From Pelomonas sp963422775 (GTDB taxonomy: Bacteria; Pseudomonadota; Gammaproteobacteria; Burkholderiales; Burkholderiaceae_C): a stretch of DNA of 64,000 bases. Positions within the stretch are counted from its first letter, which is position 1. The number at the start of each line of letters is the position of its first letter. The notes under the pieces are model-generated. The model searched no databases and was not told where the DNA came from. It saw nothing but the letters and a program-made list of their open reading frames with translations. Of this stretch, positions 1 through 9,100 are shown one piece after another. The DNA lies in contig CAUJSJ030000088.1 of the NCBI GenBank assembly GCA_963422775.4, positions 1 through 64,000 of the forward strand, read 5' to 3'. Made by a program: the position numbers and the translations under genes.

Positions 1-711
1 CGCCCTCTGGGATGACCACGACTTCCTGTGGCGTGACGCCGCGGGCGCGGCCGTCGCCGACATCCCCGAACACGCAGGCAAGCTGCCGCGCAGCCGCGTG
101 ATGCTCCAGGCCTTCCGCCGGGCGCTGGTCGACGTGGGCAGCTTTCCCGCCTCCTTCTACGACACGCAGCCCCCCGCCCCGGACGACGACGGGCCGCTGT
201 ACGAAGCCGTGGCCCTGGGCGACGAGGTCTGGCTGCATCTCACCGACGGCCGCAACTGCCGCACCGAGACCTGGCTGGTGCCGCAGGACCAGCGCGCCCT
301 GCTCGGCCAGGGCCCCAGCTCGACGCACTGGCCGCCGCGGCCGATGCCGCGCCGCCCGGCGCCGTGCACCTCGTGGCCAGCGGCTCGACCAGCTCGGGTT
401 GGAAGAAGTATCTGCACGACTGGACGGCACTGAACGCCATCGCCGGCAAGCACCGCACGCTGATGCTCAGCGGCGACCTCCACCACAACGACTTCGCCTC
501 GCATGGCGGCACGGCCGGCCTGCCGCTGCACGAAGCCACGGCCTCCGGCGCCGCCGTGCGGGATGCCGTGGTCTACGGCCACGACATCGAGAACTTCGGG
601 CTCGTCGAGCTGGGCGCGGACGAGCTGAGGCTGCGCTTCTTCGACCGCGACCACGAGGCCAGTCCGCGCCACATCCGCCGCGCGGATTGGCGCCTCGTCG
701 AGCAAGCCTGA
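1..711 (+). pseudogene. PhoD-like alkaline phosphatase, 5'-partial and frameshifted
   Basis: This is the C-terminal part of an alkaline phosphatase D-like metallophosphoesterase; such enzymes cleave phosphate esters, usually in the periplasm. The reading frame enters from the left edge at base 2 with WDDHDF, the metal-binding DDHD motif of the family. It continues to about base 313, where the homology jumps to another frame that runs to the TGA at 709-711. That second part carries the SGDLHHNDF motif, which would supply late metal ligands. Joining the frames needs one extra C in the run at 313-316, giving a continuous Gly-Pro-Gln-Leu-Asp reading. The defect is therefore a one-base deletion in a homopolymer, either real or a sequencing error. 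The start lies outside the window. Confidence 0.8.
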
Positions 712-721
712 ATCCGCAGCC

Positions 722-1876
722 ATGAAGACCCCTCTCTCCCTCGCCCTGCTCGCCACAGCCCTGCTGGCCGGCTGCGCCCAGCACCCCACGCTGCCACCCG
801 AACCCCTGGCCCAGGCTGACGCCGCCGTGGAGCGCCTCATCGCCCAGCGCCAGCTGCCCGGCGCAACGCTGTGGATGGAGCGCATCGGCCACGGCAGCCA
901 TCACCGCGCCTACGGCAACCGCGCCGTCGACCCCATACCCGAGCCGCTGGACGAGGCCACCGTCTTCGACGCCGCCTCGCTGACCAAGCCCGTCGTCACC
1001 GCCACGCTGGTGCAGCTGCTGCGCGAGCGCGGCCAGCTCGATGTGGACGCGCCGCTGCAGCGCTACCTGCCGGACTGCGGCGGCGCCGACAAGGCCGGCA
1101 TCACACTGCGCCATTTGCTGACGCACACGTCCGGCCTGCCCGCCAGCCTGCCCGGCAATGGCGCGGGAGACTGGCGCGGCCCGGTCGACGCGCAGCGCAT
1201 CGGCTGCGGCCTGCCGCTGACCGCGGCACCGGGCACGCTGTTCCGCTACTCGGACGTCAACTTCATCCTGCTCGGCCGCATCGTCGAGCGCCAGGCCGAC
1301 ATGCCACTGGAGCGCCTCGCCGCTGAGGCGCTCTTCCAGCCGCTGGGCATGCAGGACAGCGGCTACCTGCCGCTGCGCCGCATGGCCGCCGCGCGCATCG
1401 CGCCAACCGAGCGATTGAAGGACGGCCCGCTGCTGCGCGGCGAGGTGCACGACCCCACCGCCCGCAAGATGGGCGGCGTGGCCGGCCACGCGGGCCTGTT
1501 CACGACGACGGCCGACCTCGCCCGCTTCGCGCGCATGCTGCTGGCCGGCGGCGTGGCCGAGGACGGCAGGCGGTTTCTCTCCGAACAGAGCGTGGCGCTG
1601 CTGACGACACCGCAGTCGCCCGCCGGCATCGCCGAGCTGCGCGGCATGGGCTGGGACATCGCCTCGCCCTACGCCCGGCCACGCGGCAGCCTGTACGGGC
1701 CGACGAGCTTTGGTCACACCGGCTTCACCGGCTGCGCCTTCTGGCTGGACCCGGCCAGCCGCAGCTTCTTCGTGCTGTTGTCCAACCGCGTGCACCCCGC
1801 TCCGGGTACGAACGTGCTGCCGCTGTACGGCGAGCTCGGCACGCTGGCGGCGCGCGCGGCCGGCGTGGTGCCCTGA
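722..1876 (+). CDS. Serine hydrolase, class C beta-lactamase/esterase fold (lipoprotein)
   Basis: A 384-residue member of the beta-lactamase-related serine hydrolase family (EstB/AmpC fold). The N-terminus is a lipoprotein signal with the lipobox LLAGC (Cys18), so the enzyme is probably anchored in the envelope. The SxxK nucleophile motif is Ser86-Leu-Thr-Lys89. A YSDVN motif near residue 176 fits the second catalytic tyrosine, and HTG near residue 333 replaces the KTG triad. The substrate cannot be read from sequence; esterase, peptidase or amidase activity are all possible, and true beta-lactamase activity is less likely. It starts 10 bases after the broken phosphatase and is followed 35 bases later by an SDR gene on the same strand. 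Confidence 0.88.
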   Translation: MKTPLSLALLATALLAGCAQHPTLPPEPLAQADAAVERLIAQRQLPGATLWMERIGHGSHHRAYGNRAVDPIPEPLDEATVFDAASLTKPVVTATLVQLLRERGQLDVDAPLQRYLPDCGGADKAGITLRHLLTHTSGLPASLPGNGAGDWRGPVDAQRIGCGLPLTAAPGTLFRYSDVNFILLGRIVERQADMPLERLAAEALFQPLGMQDSGYLPLRRMAAARIAPTERLKDGPLLRGEVHDPTARKMGGVAGHAGLFTTTADLARFARMLLAGGVAEDGRRFLSEQSVALLTTPQSPAGIAELRGMGWDIASPYARPRGSLYGPTSFGHTGFTGCAFWLDPASRSFFVLLSNRVHPAPGTNVLPLYGELGTLAARAAGVVP

Positions 1877-1911
1877 AGCACCTCGCGTCCATCGATCCCA
1901 AGGAGTCCCCC

Positions 1912-2754
1912 ATGAAAGACGTTCTCGTCGTTGTCGGCGCTGGCCAGATCGGCCAGGCCATCGCCCGCCGGGTCGGCGCAGGCCGGCATGTGCTGCTGGC
2001 CAGCCTGACCGAGGCGGAGGCCGTCGCCGCCTCGCAGGTGTTTCACAACGCGGGTTTCCAGGTCAGCACCGCCGCGGTCGACGTGGCCTCACGCGCGTCG
2101 GTCCAGGCCCTCGTCGCCCAGGCCATGCGCCTGGGGCCTGTCACGGGGCTGATCCACGCCGCTGGCGTCTCGCCGTCGCAGGCGCCCGTCGAGGCCATCC
2201 TGCGCGTGGACCTGTACGGGACCGCCCTGGTGCTCGAACTGTTCGGCGACGTCATGGCGGCCGGCGGCGCCGGCGTGGTCATCGCGTCGCAGTCCGGCCA
2301 CCGCCTGCCGGCGCTGGCGCCCGAGCAGGACCTCGCCCTGGCCACCACGCCTACCGAGGAGCTGCTGGCGATCGACTTCCTGCAGCCCGGGCAGGTGCGC
2401 GACACGCTGCACGCCTACCAGCTGTCCAAGCGCGGCAACTCGCTGCGCGTGATGGCCGAGGCCGTGCGCTGGGGGCGCCGCGGCGCGCGGGTCAACACCA
2501 TCAGCCCCGGCATCGTCATCACGCCGTTGGCCAACGACGAGCTGGCTGGCCCGCGCGGCGCCGGCTATCGCCGCATGATCGAGGGCTGCCCGGTCGGGCG
2601 TGCCGGCACGCCCGACGAAGTCGGCCAGGTGGCCGCCCTGCTGATGGGGCCCGACGGCGGCTTCATCACCGGCAGCGACTTCCTGATGGATGGCGGCGTG
2701 ACCGCCGCCTACCGCTTCGGCGACCTGGCGCAGCCTGCCGCCCCGGCAGCCTAG
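1912..2754 (+). CDS. SDR-family NAD(P)-dependent oxidoreductase
   Basis: A 280-residue short-chain dehydrogenase/reductase. The nucleotide-binding glycine motif is GAGQIG at residues 9-14, the catalytic serine lies in IASQSG near residue 126, and the Tyr-x3-Lys pair lies in YQLSK near residues 169-173. The C-terminal GSDFLMDGG segment is typical of classical SDRs. An AAGG-type ribosome-binding site precedes the ATG. The substrate is unknown. A roughly 20-residue insertion after the catalytic serine (around LATTPTEELL) is longer than in minimal SDRs and may shape the substrate pocket. It converges with the marR gene across a 24-base gap. Confidence 0.9.
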   Translation: MKDVLVVVGAGQIGQAIARRVGAGRHVLLASLTEAEAVAASQVFHNAGFQVSTAAVDVASRASVQALVAQAMRLGPVTGLIHAAGVSPSQAPVEAILRVDLYGTALVLELFGDVMAAGGAGVVIASQSGHRLPALAPEQDLALATTPTEELLAIDFLQPGQVRDTLHAYQLSKRGNSLRVMAEAVRWGRRGARVNTISPGIVITPLANDELAGPRGAGYRRMIEGCPVGRAGTPDEVGQVAALLMGPDGGFITGSDFLMDGGVTAAYRFGDLAQPAAPAA

Positions 2755-2778
2755 ACCTGAGCAGCGGCCCTAGCCGGG

Positions 2779-3255
2779 TCAGGCAGGCGGTGCCGTCTCT
2801 TCGTGCATCGAGGCCAGGCACTCGTCGATGACGGCGTGCAGGCGCACCACCAGATCGTCGCCCAGGCGGGCATTGAAGGCCTGCTGCGCCCGCTTCCATT
2901 CCTTCTGCGCCAGCGCGTGCTTGGCTGCGCCTGCTTCGGTGACGGCGACCTGGCGGCTGCGGCCGTCCTCGCCCGGCCCGACCAGCACCCAGCCCTGCGA
3001 CACCAGCGGCTGCAGGTTGCGCGTCAACGTCGACGCGTCCATCTCCATCGCCGCCGCCAGTTGCCCGGGACGCAGCGGCCCCAGCCGGACGATGTGCGAC
3101 AGCAGCGAGTACTGGGTCGTCTTCAGGCCGGCGTTGCCGACCACCGCGTCGAACTGCTGACTGACGCGCCGGGAGAGCTGCCTGAGCTTCAGACTGCTGC
3201 AGCCCTTGGGGGTCACCGTTGGCTGACTGGGGGTATTGGAAGCCGCTGAACGCAT
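2779..3255 (-). CDS. MarR-family transcriptional regulator
   Basis: A 158-residue winged-helix regulator of the MarR family. The central segment (LSHIVRLGPLRPGQLAAAM, then MDASTLTRNLQPL) is the DNA-recognition helix-turn-helix followed by the wing. It is divergent from the MFS transporter at 3306, and two near-identical palindromes lie in the space between them. This arrangement is characteristic of MarR proteins that repress themselves and a neighbouring efflux or uptake gene until a small ligand binds. I infer that the regulator controls the transporter. The ATG at 3253-3255 lies 8 bases from the first palindrome. Confidence 0.9.
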   Translation of the reverse strand: MRSAASNTPSQPTVTPKGCSSLKLRQLSRRVSQQFDAVVGNAGLKTTQYSLLSHIVRLGPLRPGQLAAAMEMDASTLTRNLQPLVSQGWVLVGPGEDGRSRQVAVTEAGAAKHALAQKEWKRAQQAFNARLGDDLVVRLHAVIDECLASMHEETAPPA

Positions 3256-3262
3256 GATTTGA

Positions 3263-3289
3263 TTGTAATTACAATATTTGTAGTTACAA
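3263..3289. promoter_or_regulatory. Twin palindromic operators in the marR/MFS divergent region
   Basis: Two 12-bp palindromes stand in tandem: TTGTAATTACAA at 3263-3274 (perfect) and TTGTAGTTACAA at 3278-3289 (one central mismatch). Their centres are 15 bp apart. They sit between the divergent start codons of the MarR regulator and the MFS transporter, and their AT-rich dyads contrast with the GC-rich surroundings. This is the expected form of a MarR binding site that blocks both promoters. Confidence 0.75.
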
Positions 3290-3305
3290 CACTTTGGCTG
3301 CCCAC

Positions 3306-4589
3306 ATGATTGCCCAACTCACCTCGAACGCGCTCGGCCGGCGCGGCATCCACTACGGCTGGGTCATCGCCGCGGTGACCTTCTTCGCGATGCTGACCAC
3401 CTCGGCGGCGCTGGGCCTGCCGGGCGCGATGCTGCAGCCGCTGAGCAAGGAGTTCGGCTGGACGACGGACCAGCTGTCATCCGTCTTCGCGGTGCGCTTT
3501 GCGCTGTTCGGCCTGCTCGGGCCGTTCGCCGCGCTGTTCATCGCCCGCTACGGCCTGAGCCGCATCATGGTCATCGCCGCCAGCTTCATCGCGGTCGCCA
3601 TGGGCCTGGCCACGGCAGTGACGCAGCTTTGGCAGCTCTTCCTGCTGTGGGGCCTGGTGCTGGGCTGCGGCACCGGGCTGACCGCGCTGGTGCTGGGGGC
3701 GATGGTGGCCAACCGCTGGTTCACGAGCAACCGGGGCCTCGTCGTCGGGCTGTTCGCGGCCAGCACGGCCACCGGGCAGTTGATCTTCCTGCCAGCGGCG
3801 GCCTGGATCATCGAGCACCTGGGCTGGCGCTACGCCGTGCTGCCCATCGTCCTCGCCTGCGTGGCGGTCGGCGCGCTGGCGCTGCTGTTCATGCGCGACC
3901 AGCCCCGTGATCTCGGCCTGCGCGCCTACGGCGAGCCGGAAGACACGCCGCAGGATGCTCCCAGCGCACCGGCGAAGCTGAACTTCATCGCGCCGTTCAC
4001 GATGCTGGCCGAGGCGGCGCGCCATCGCACCTTCTGGGTGCTGGCCGGCAGCTTCTTCATCTGCGGCCTCAGCACCAACGGGCTGGTGCAAACCCACTTC
4101 ATCTCGCTGTGCGGCGACAACGGGCTGACCGCCGTGCCGGCCGCATCCGTGCTGGCCATGATGGGCGCCTTCGACCTCGTCGGCACGACGCTGTCGGGCT
4201 GGCTGTCCGACCGCTACGACAACCGCAAGCTGCTGTTCTGGTACTACGCGCTGCGCGGGCTGTCGCTGTTCTGGCTTCCGTTCTCGACCTTCACGCTGTA
4301 CGGCCTGTCACTGTTCGCGATGTTCTACGGCCTGGACTGGATCGCCACCGTGCCGCCCACGGTCAAGCTCGCGGCGCAGTCGTTCGGCAAGGAGAAGGCA
4401 GGCCTGGTCTTTGGCTGGGTGTTTGCCGCCCACCAGCTGGGCGCGGCCGTGGCAGCCTACGGCGCCGGCCTGACCCGCACGCTGCTGCTGACCTACAACC
4501 CGGCGCTGTTCGCGGCTGGCGCGGCCTGCCTGGTGGCGGCCCTGCTGGTCATGACGGTTCGCAGGCCCGCGCCGGCAGCGGGCGCCTAG
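3306..4589 (+). CDS. MFS transporter (oxalate/formate antiporter-like or monocarboxylate-type)
   Basis: A 427-residue major facilitator superfamily permease with twelve predicted hydrophobic spans and a central cytoplasmic loop around EDTPQDAPSAPAKL. It resembles the OFA/monocarboxylate branch, with GIHYGWVIAAVTFF at the N-terminus and WLSDRYDNRKLL as the loop motif in the second half. The ATG at 3306 is preferred; a TTG at 3294 in the same frame would add four residues but sits almost on the second operator. The likely regulator is the divergent MarR protein. The substrate cannot be assigned, and either export of a toxic compound or uptake of an organic acid is possible. Confidence 0.85.
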   Translation: MIAQLTSNALGRRGIHYGWVIAAVTFFAMLTTSAALGLPGAMLQPLSKEFGWTTDQLSSVFAVRFALFGLLGPFAALFIARYGLSRIMVIAASFIAVAMGLATAVTQLWQLFLLWGLVLGCGTGLTALVLGAMVANRWFTSNRGLVVGLFAASTATGQLIFLPAAAWIIEHLGWRYAVLPIVLACVAVGALALLFMRDQPRDLGLRAYGEPEDTPQDAPSAPAKLNFIAPFTMLAEAARHRTFWVLAGSFFICGLSTNGLVQTHFISLCGDNGLTAVPAASVLAMMGAFDLVGTTLSGWLSDRYDNRKLLFWYYALRGLSLFWLPFSTFTLYGLSLFAMFYGLDWIATVPPTVKLAAQSFGKEKAGLVFGWVFAAHQLGAAVAAYGAGLTRTLLLTYNPALFAAGAACLVAALLVMTVRRPAPAAGA

Positions 4590-4599
4590 CCTGCACAGT

Positions 4600-5178
4600 T
4601 CAAGCGTTCGCCGCGAGAGAGCCGGGGTAGGTCAGCGAACTCGAATTCGCCGACAGCGAGAACACGACGCTGGTCGCGACCGTCTGCTGCATCATCGACG
4701 TGTACAGCGACATCACGCCGCCCGAGCTCTTGGCAAGCTTGGCGGCCTGCGAGATGGCGGCGCTTTGCTGGATGGTGGCCGACAGCTTCAGCGCGTCCCG
4801 CGCCTGGCTGGCGATGCGGGTGGCGAAGCTGGGCTGGTGGGTGTCGGCGCCGAGGAAGGCCTTGACGGCCGCCTTGTCGGCGTCGGAGCCCTTGATCTCG
4901 ACGCTGCCGTCGCTCTTCACGGAGAACTCGACGGCGCCACTCAGCTTCACGCCGGCCTTGGCCAGCGCCGCGCGCAGGTCAGTGCCGAGTGTCTTCTGGC
5001 CGCTTTCGAGGCTGCGGGCCGCCGACACCGACCTGGCCGTTCCTGCCGCGCGGTCCAGCGCGGCCTTGGGCACGGCCGGGGCCGTCGCCTTGGCGGCGGT
5101 CTTGGCGTTCGTCGTCGCGCTGTCCTGACCCTGGGCGGACAGATAGCTCAGCAGAGAGTTGTTGATGCTTGAAACCAC
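4600..5178 (-). CDS. Hypothetical protein, Ala/Ser-rich
   Basis: I do not recognise this protein. The open frame extends upstream to 5322, but the upstream residues look non-coding. A GTG at 5176-5178 gives a plausible 192-residue product beginning (V)VSSINNSLLSYLSAQG. The N-terminal third is low-complexity Ala/Thr/Lys. The middle has a more ordered stretch (FSVKSDGSVEIKGSDADK), and the C-terminus has the Gln/Ser-rich segment MSLYTSMMQQTVATSV. No signal peptide or clear membrane span is present. It converges with the MFS gene and is divergent from the thioredoxin-like gene at 5279. The start codon is uncertain. Confidence 0.55.
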   Translation of the reverse strand: MVSSINNSLLSYLSAQGQDSATTNAKTAAKATAPAVPKAALDRAAGTARSVSAARSLESGQKTLGTDLRAALAKAGVKLSGAVEFSVKSDGSVEIKGSDADKAAVKAFLGADTHQPSFATRIASQARDALKLSATIQQSAAISQAAKLAKSSGGVMSLYTSMMQQTVATSVVFSLSANSSSLTYPGSLAANA

Positions 5179-5278
5179 GCCGCCATCTTGCAGTCGCACC
5201 GCCAAGCCCAAGCGCCCAACTGGGGCGGATTCACCGCCCTCCTCCGGCCACGCCCGGCCCATGGCACCATGCCGCCCC

Positions 5279-5617
5279 ATGACCGTCCACGTCGCCTGCC
5301 TCTGCGCCGCCTGGTGCCGCACCTGCGAGTCCTACCAGCAAGTTTTCGAAGCCGCCTGTGCCGAGTTGCCGCAGGCGGAGCTGCACGTGCGCTGGATCGA
5401 CATCGAGGACGAGGCCGACCTGATCGGCGACCTCGACATCGAGACCTTCCCGACGCTGCTCATCGCCGACGATGAACACGTGCGCTTCGCCGGCCCGCTG
5501 ACGCCCCAGCCCGAGACGCTGCGCCGCGTGCTGCGGGCGCATCTGGCGGATGCCACGCCGGCGCGGGTCGATGCCGAGATCGTCGCCCTCGCCGCGCAGC
5601 TACGGGCGCTGACCTGA
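5279..5617 (+). CDS. Thioredoxin-family protein
   Basis: A 112-residue thioredoxin-fold protein. The redox motif is Trp12-Cys13-Arg-Thr-Cys16 (WCRTC), and the cis-proline appears in ETFPTLLI. No signal peptide is visible, so it is probably cytoplasmic. It lacks some of the usual thioredoxin N-terminal secondary structure and is short, so it is better described as thioredoxin-like than as a general TrxA. Its 3' end overlaps the convergent gene 5600-6043 by 18 bases. Its electron donor and target are unknown. Confidence 0.8.
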   Translation: MTVHVACLCAAWCRTCESYQQVFEAACAELPQAELHVRWIDIEDEADLIGDLDIETFPTLLIADDEHVRFAGPLTPQPETLRRVLRAHLADATPARVDAEIVALAAQLRALT

Positions 5618-6043
5618 GCGACGTTTGGCGGCAACCGCATAGGCCGCCGTCGCCAGCTCCTGGCTGGACCAGTGCCGCGTCAGCCAGATCGACAGCGCCG
5701 TGTTCGACAGGTGCCAGCCCATCATGCCGCCCTCGCGCGGCTGGGCCAGCAGGTGCTCACTCGACACCCAGAATGCGAGTCTTTCGCGGGGGAGCACCCG
5801 GTCACGCGCCATGAGCGCAATGATGAAGCCATAGGGGTTCATGGGCTCCACCACCAGCGCCCCCTCGCCACCCGCCTTGCGCCACACCTCGTCCTGCTGC
5901 TGTGGCGTGGCGAGCTGCTGCGGCCGCGCAGGCAGGGCCGGCAGCCGCGCCAGCGCGATCTCGTAGGCCAGCCAGGGGGCCAGCAGGCACAGGGCCAGTG
6001 CGAGGGCGACAGTGGCGGCAAGGCCACGCAGGAGCAGGCGCAT
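5600..6043 (-). CDS. Hypothetical membrane-anchored protein
   Basis: A 147-residue protein with one N-terminal hydrophobic span (about residues 5-33) followed by a soluble domain containing PMNPYGFIIALMARDRVLP and SIWLTRHWSSQELATAA. The topology suggests an inner-membrane anchor with a periplasmic domain. The soluble part is faintly like a fragment of a transglycosylase-type domain, but I cannot support that assignment. The gene lies back-to-back with the large glucan synthase gene at 6182. Confidence 0.7.
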   Translation of the reverse strand: MRLLLRGLAATVALALALCLLAPWLAYEIALARLPALPARPQQLATPQQQDEVWRKAGGEGALVVEPMNPYGFIIALMARDRVLPRERLAFWVSSEHLLAQPREGGMMGWHLSNTALSIWLTRHWSSQELATAAYAVAAKRRSGQRP

Positions 6044-6105
6044 GGGCGCAAGGGCTCATTGAGGAACAGACCGCCATCCTACGCAGCCCCCCTAACTTCT
6101 CAAAA

Positions 6106-6115
6106 CGTGTAGGAC
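6106..6115. promoter_or_regulatory. CGTGTAGGAC motif upstream of the glucan synthase gene
   Basis: The 10-mer CGTGTAGGAC lies about 67 bases before the glucan synthase start. Its exact complement occurs at 15034-15043 as one arm of a dyad downstream of the same gene. It may be a half-site for a NarL/RcsB-type regulator. This rests only on the repeated sequence. Confidence 0.3.
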
Positions 6116-6181
6116 AGCACTGACAGCCGCACGCGCCCCGTGCTGCTGTGATGACGCCCCCCCCGCGTCGACAGTCCTTGC

Positions 6182-9100
6182 ATGACTGCGCCACGCTCCC
6201 AGAACCATGACCTGACGCCCGCCGGCCCCTCCCAGGCCTTCGTTCGCCTGACCAGCGGTGACGAGGCCGCCGCGCTGCCGGTGCGCGCGGTGCAGTTCGG
6301 CGCCGAGCGCTTTGCCGAGCACGGCCGCAGCCTGGCCGCAGCCCAGCGCCTGGATGACCTGCGCAGCCAGCCCCGACCTTTCTCGCCGCGGCTGCGCAGC
6401 AACCTGCAGGTCTGGGCGGCCGCGCTGGACGTGCTGTCGGAGGAAGGCCTGCAGGCCGACATCGACCCCGCCCATGCCTGGCTGCTGGACAACGCCCGCA
6501 TCGTGCAGCAGCAGCTCGACGAGGTGCTGCACGACCTGCCGCGCAGCTATTTCCAGCGCCTGCCGCGCCTGGCCGACGAGCCGCTGCAGGGCTTGCCGCG
6601 CATCTACGGCGTGGCCTGGGCCTGGGTGGCCCATGCCGACAGCTCGCTGGAGCTGCCGCTGATGCAGCACTTCCTGACCGGGCATCACGAGGTCGAGGCG
6701 CTGACGCTGCGCGAGCTGTGGGCGCTGCCGTCCACGCTGCGCGTCGTGCTGGTGGAGAACCTGCGCCGGCTGGCCGAGCGCGCCGCGTGGCGTCACCTCG
6801 CGCGTCGCGCGGCGCAACGCCTGTTCGAGGCCATGCCCGGCCTGGACGCTACCGCCGTGCGCGCCCAGTTGCAGCAGTGGCAGGCCGCCTGGCCGAGCGA
6901 CCCGGCCATCGCCGCGCTCGCGCTGCGCCTGCACGAGCGGCTGACCGACCGCGCCATGGGCCAGGCCGAGCCACGCGATGCCGACGATTCCTCCTGGGCC
7001 GCCGCCACCGCGTGGCTGGGCGAAACACTGCCCGACGCCGCCGCCGCGCAGGCCGCCGAGCAGGCCGAGAGCGCGGCCGACCACCAGAGCATCCGCAACG
7101 CCATCGGCAGCCTGCGCAACCTCGGCGCGGCCGACTGGGCCGGCCTGTTCGAGGCCGTGCACCCGACGCTGCGGGCCCTCGGCCGCGTCGACGTCTACCG
7201 CCAGGAGCACGAGGCCACGCGCGACATGGCCATGCATGCCATCGAGGCGCTGACCGAACGCCACGGCGTGGCCGAGGCCGACGTGGCCCAGGTGCTGTGC
7301 CGCCTCTGCCATGACCCGAGCTGGCCCGACGACGCCGAGGAGACGGCGCCGCTGTACTGGCTCAGCGGGCCGGGCCGCGCCCGTCTGCTGGACGAGCTGC
7401 GCCTCAAGCCCACCGGTGGTGAGCGCCTGGCTGCCGCGCTGCGCCGCCACCGCGGCGCGATCTACCTCGCCAGCCTGGTCGCGCTGCTGGGCGCAACCGA
7501 ACTCGGCCTGCTGGTGCTGGGCCTGCCGGCGCACGCCGGCTGGCCGATGGTGGTGGCCGCCGTGCTGCTGTCGCTGCTGCCGGCCAGCGAGGCCGTCGTC
7601 GCGCTGGCCAACCGCCTCATCAGCGAGTCCGCCGCCCCGGCCCACCTGCCGCGCCTGACATGGCCCTACGGCATCCCGGCCACGTCGCGCACCCTCGTCG
7701 TCATCCCGTGCATGCTGACGCGGCCCAAGGGCATCGCCACGCTGCTGGCCCAGCTCGAACGCCACCACCTGGCCAACCTGGAACACCAGGCCCAGTTCGC
7801 GCTGCTCAGCGACTGGACCGACGCCAAGGCCGAGCATCAGCCGCAGGACGCCGCGCTGCTCGCACAGACGCGCGCCGGCATCGAAGCGTTGAACCAGCGC
7901 CATGGCACCGCCTGCGATGGCCGGCCGCGCTTCCTGCTGCTGCATCGCGAACGGCGCTGGAGCGAGACCGAGCAGCGCTGGATCGGCTGGGAGCGCAAGC
8001 GCGGCAAGACGGAGGCGCTCGCGTCGCTGCTGGCCGGCCAGGCGCGCGAGCAGCTGCCGGATCGCTTCATCGATCTCGGCGAGCTGTCCACGCCGGCACC
8101 CGGCATGCGCCACATCGTCACGCTGGACGCCGACACCGCCCTGCCCCCCGGCGCGCTGCGCGAGATGGTGGCCATCGCCGCCCACCCGCTGAACCGGCCC
8201 CGGGTGGAGCGCTCGGCCAGCGGCGCCGTCACGGTCGTGCGCGGCCACGGCATGCTGCAGCCGCGCGTGGCCACGCCGCTGGCCACGGCCGCGGGCAGCT
8301 CCACGGTTCACGGCACCTGGTTCCACAGCCTGTTCGCCGGCCAACCGGGGCTGGACCCCTACAGCGCCGCCAGCTCCGAGGTCTACCAGGACGTGTTCGA
8401 CGAAGGCAGCGCCACCGGCAAGGGCCTGATCGACGTGCAGGCTGCCGCGCAAGTGCTGGCCCACCGCCTGCCCGAGGGCCAGGTGCTGAGCCACGACCTG
8501 CTGGAAGGCTCGCTGATGCGCTGCGCCGGCGTCAGCGACGTGGTGCTCGTGGAGCCCGCGCCCATGCATGCCGACGTGGCCGCGTCGCGCATCCACCGCT
8601 GGACGCGCGGCGACTGGCAGCTGCTGCCCTTCCTGGGCCACCCGCGCCGCTGGGGCCTGCGCGCCATCCACGTCTGGAAGATGCTGGACAACCTGCGCCG
8701 CTCCCTCGTGGCACCCGCTGCGATGCTGCTGCTGGTGGCCTCCTGGGCCGGCATCGGCCTGACGCCTGCCTATGCGCTGGGCCTCGTCGCCGCGGCCTTC
8801 GGCGCCGGGCCGCTGATGGGGGCCCTGGCGGCTTTCGGGCCGTCGGGCGACCGCATCTCCTTGCCGCGTTTCTATCGCCAGGCGGCCACCGAACTCGGAC
8901 GCGCCATCGGCGGCATCGTCTGGCACGTGGCCATGCTGCCGCACGCGACCTGGCTGGGCACGGACGCCATCGCCCGCGCGCTGTGGCGCCAACGCGTGAG
9001 CCACCGCCACCTGCTGGAGTGGACGACCGCCGACGCCGCAGAGGCCGCGGCACGCACCGACTGGCGCTCGCTGCTGAACCAGCATCGGCGCCTGACCATC

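Noticed and set aside
467..1795. A 442-codon minus-strand open frame across the phosphatase and hydrolase genes
   Set aside because: It is low complexity, shows no motifs, and lies opposite two genes with clear family motifs.
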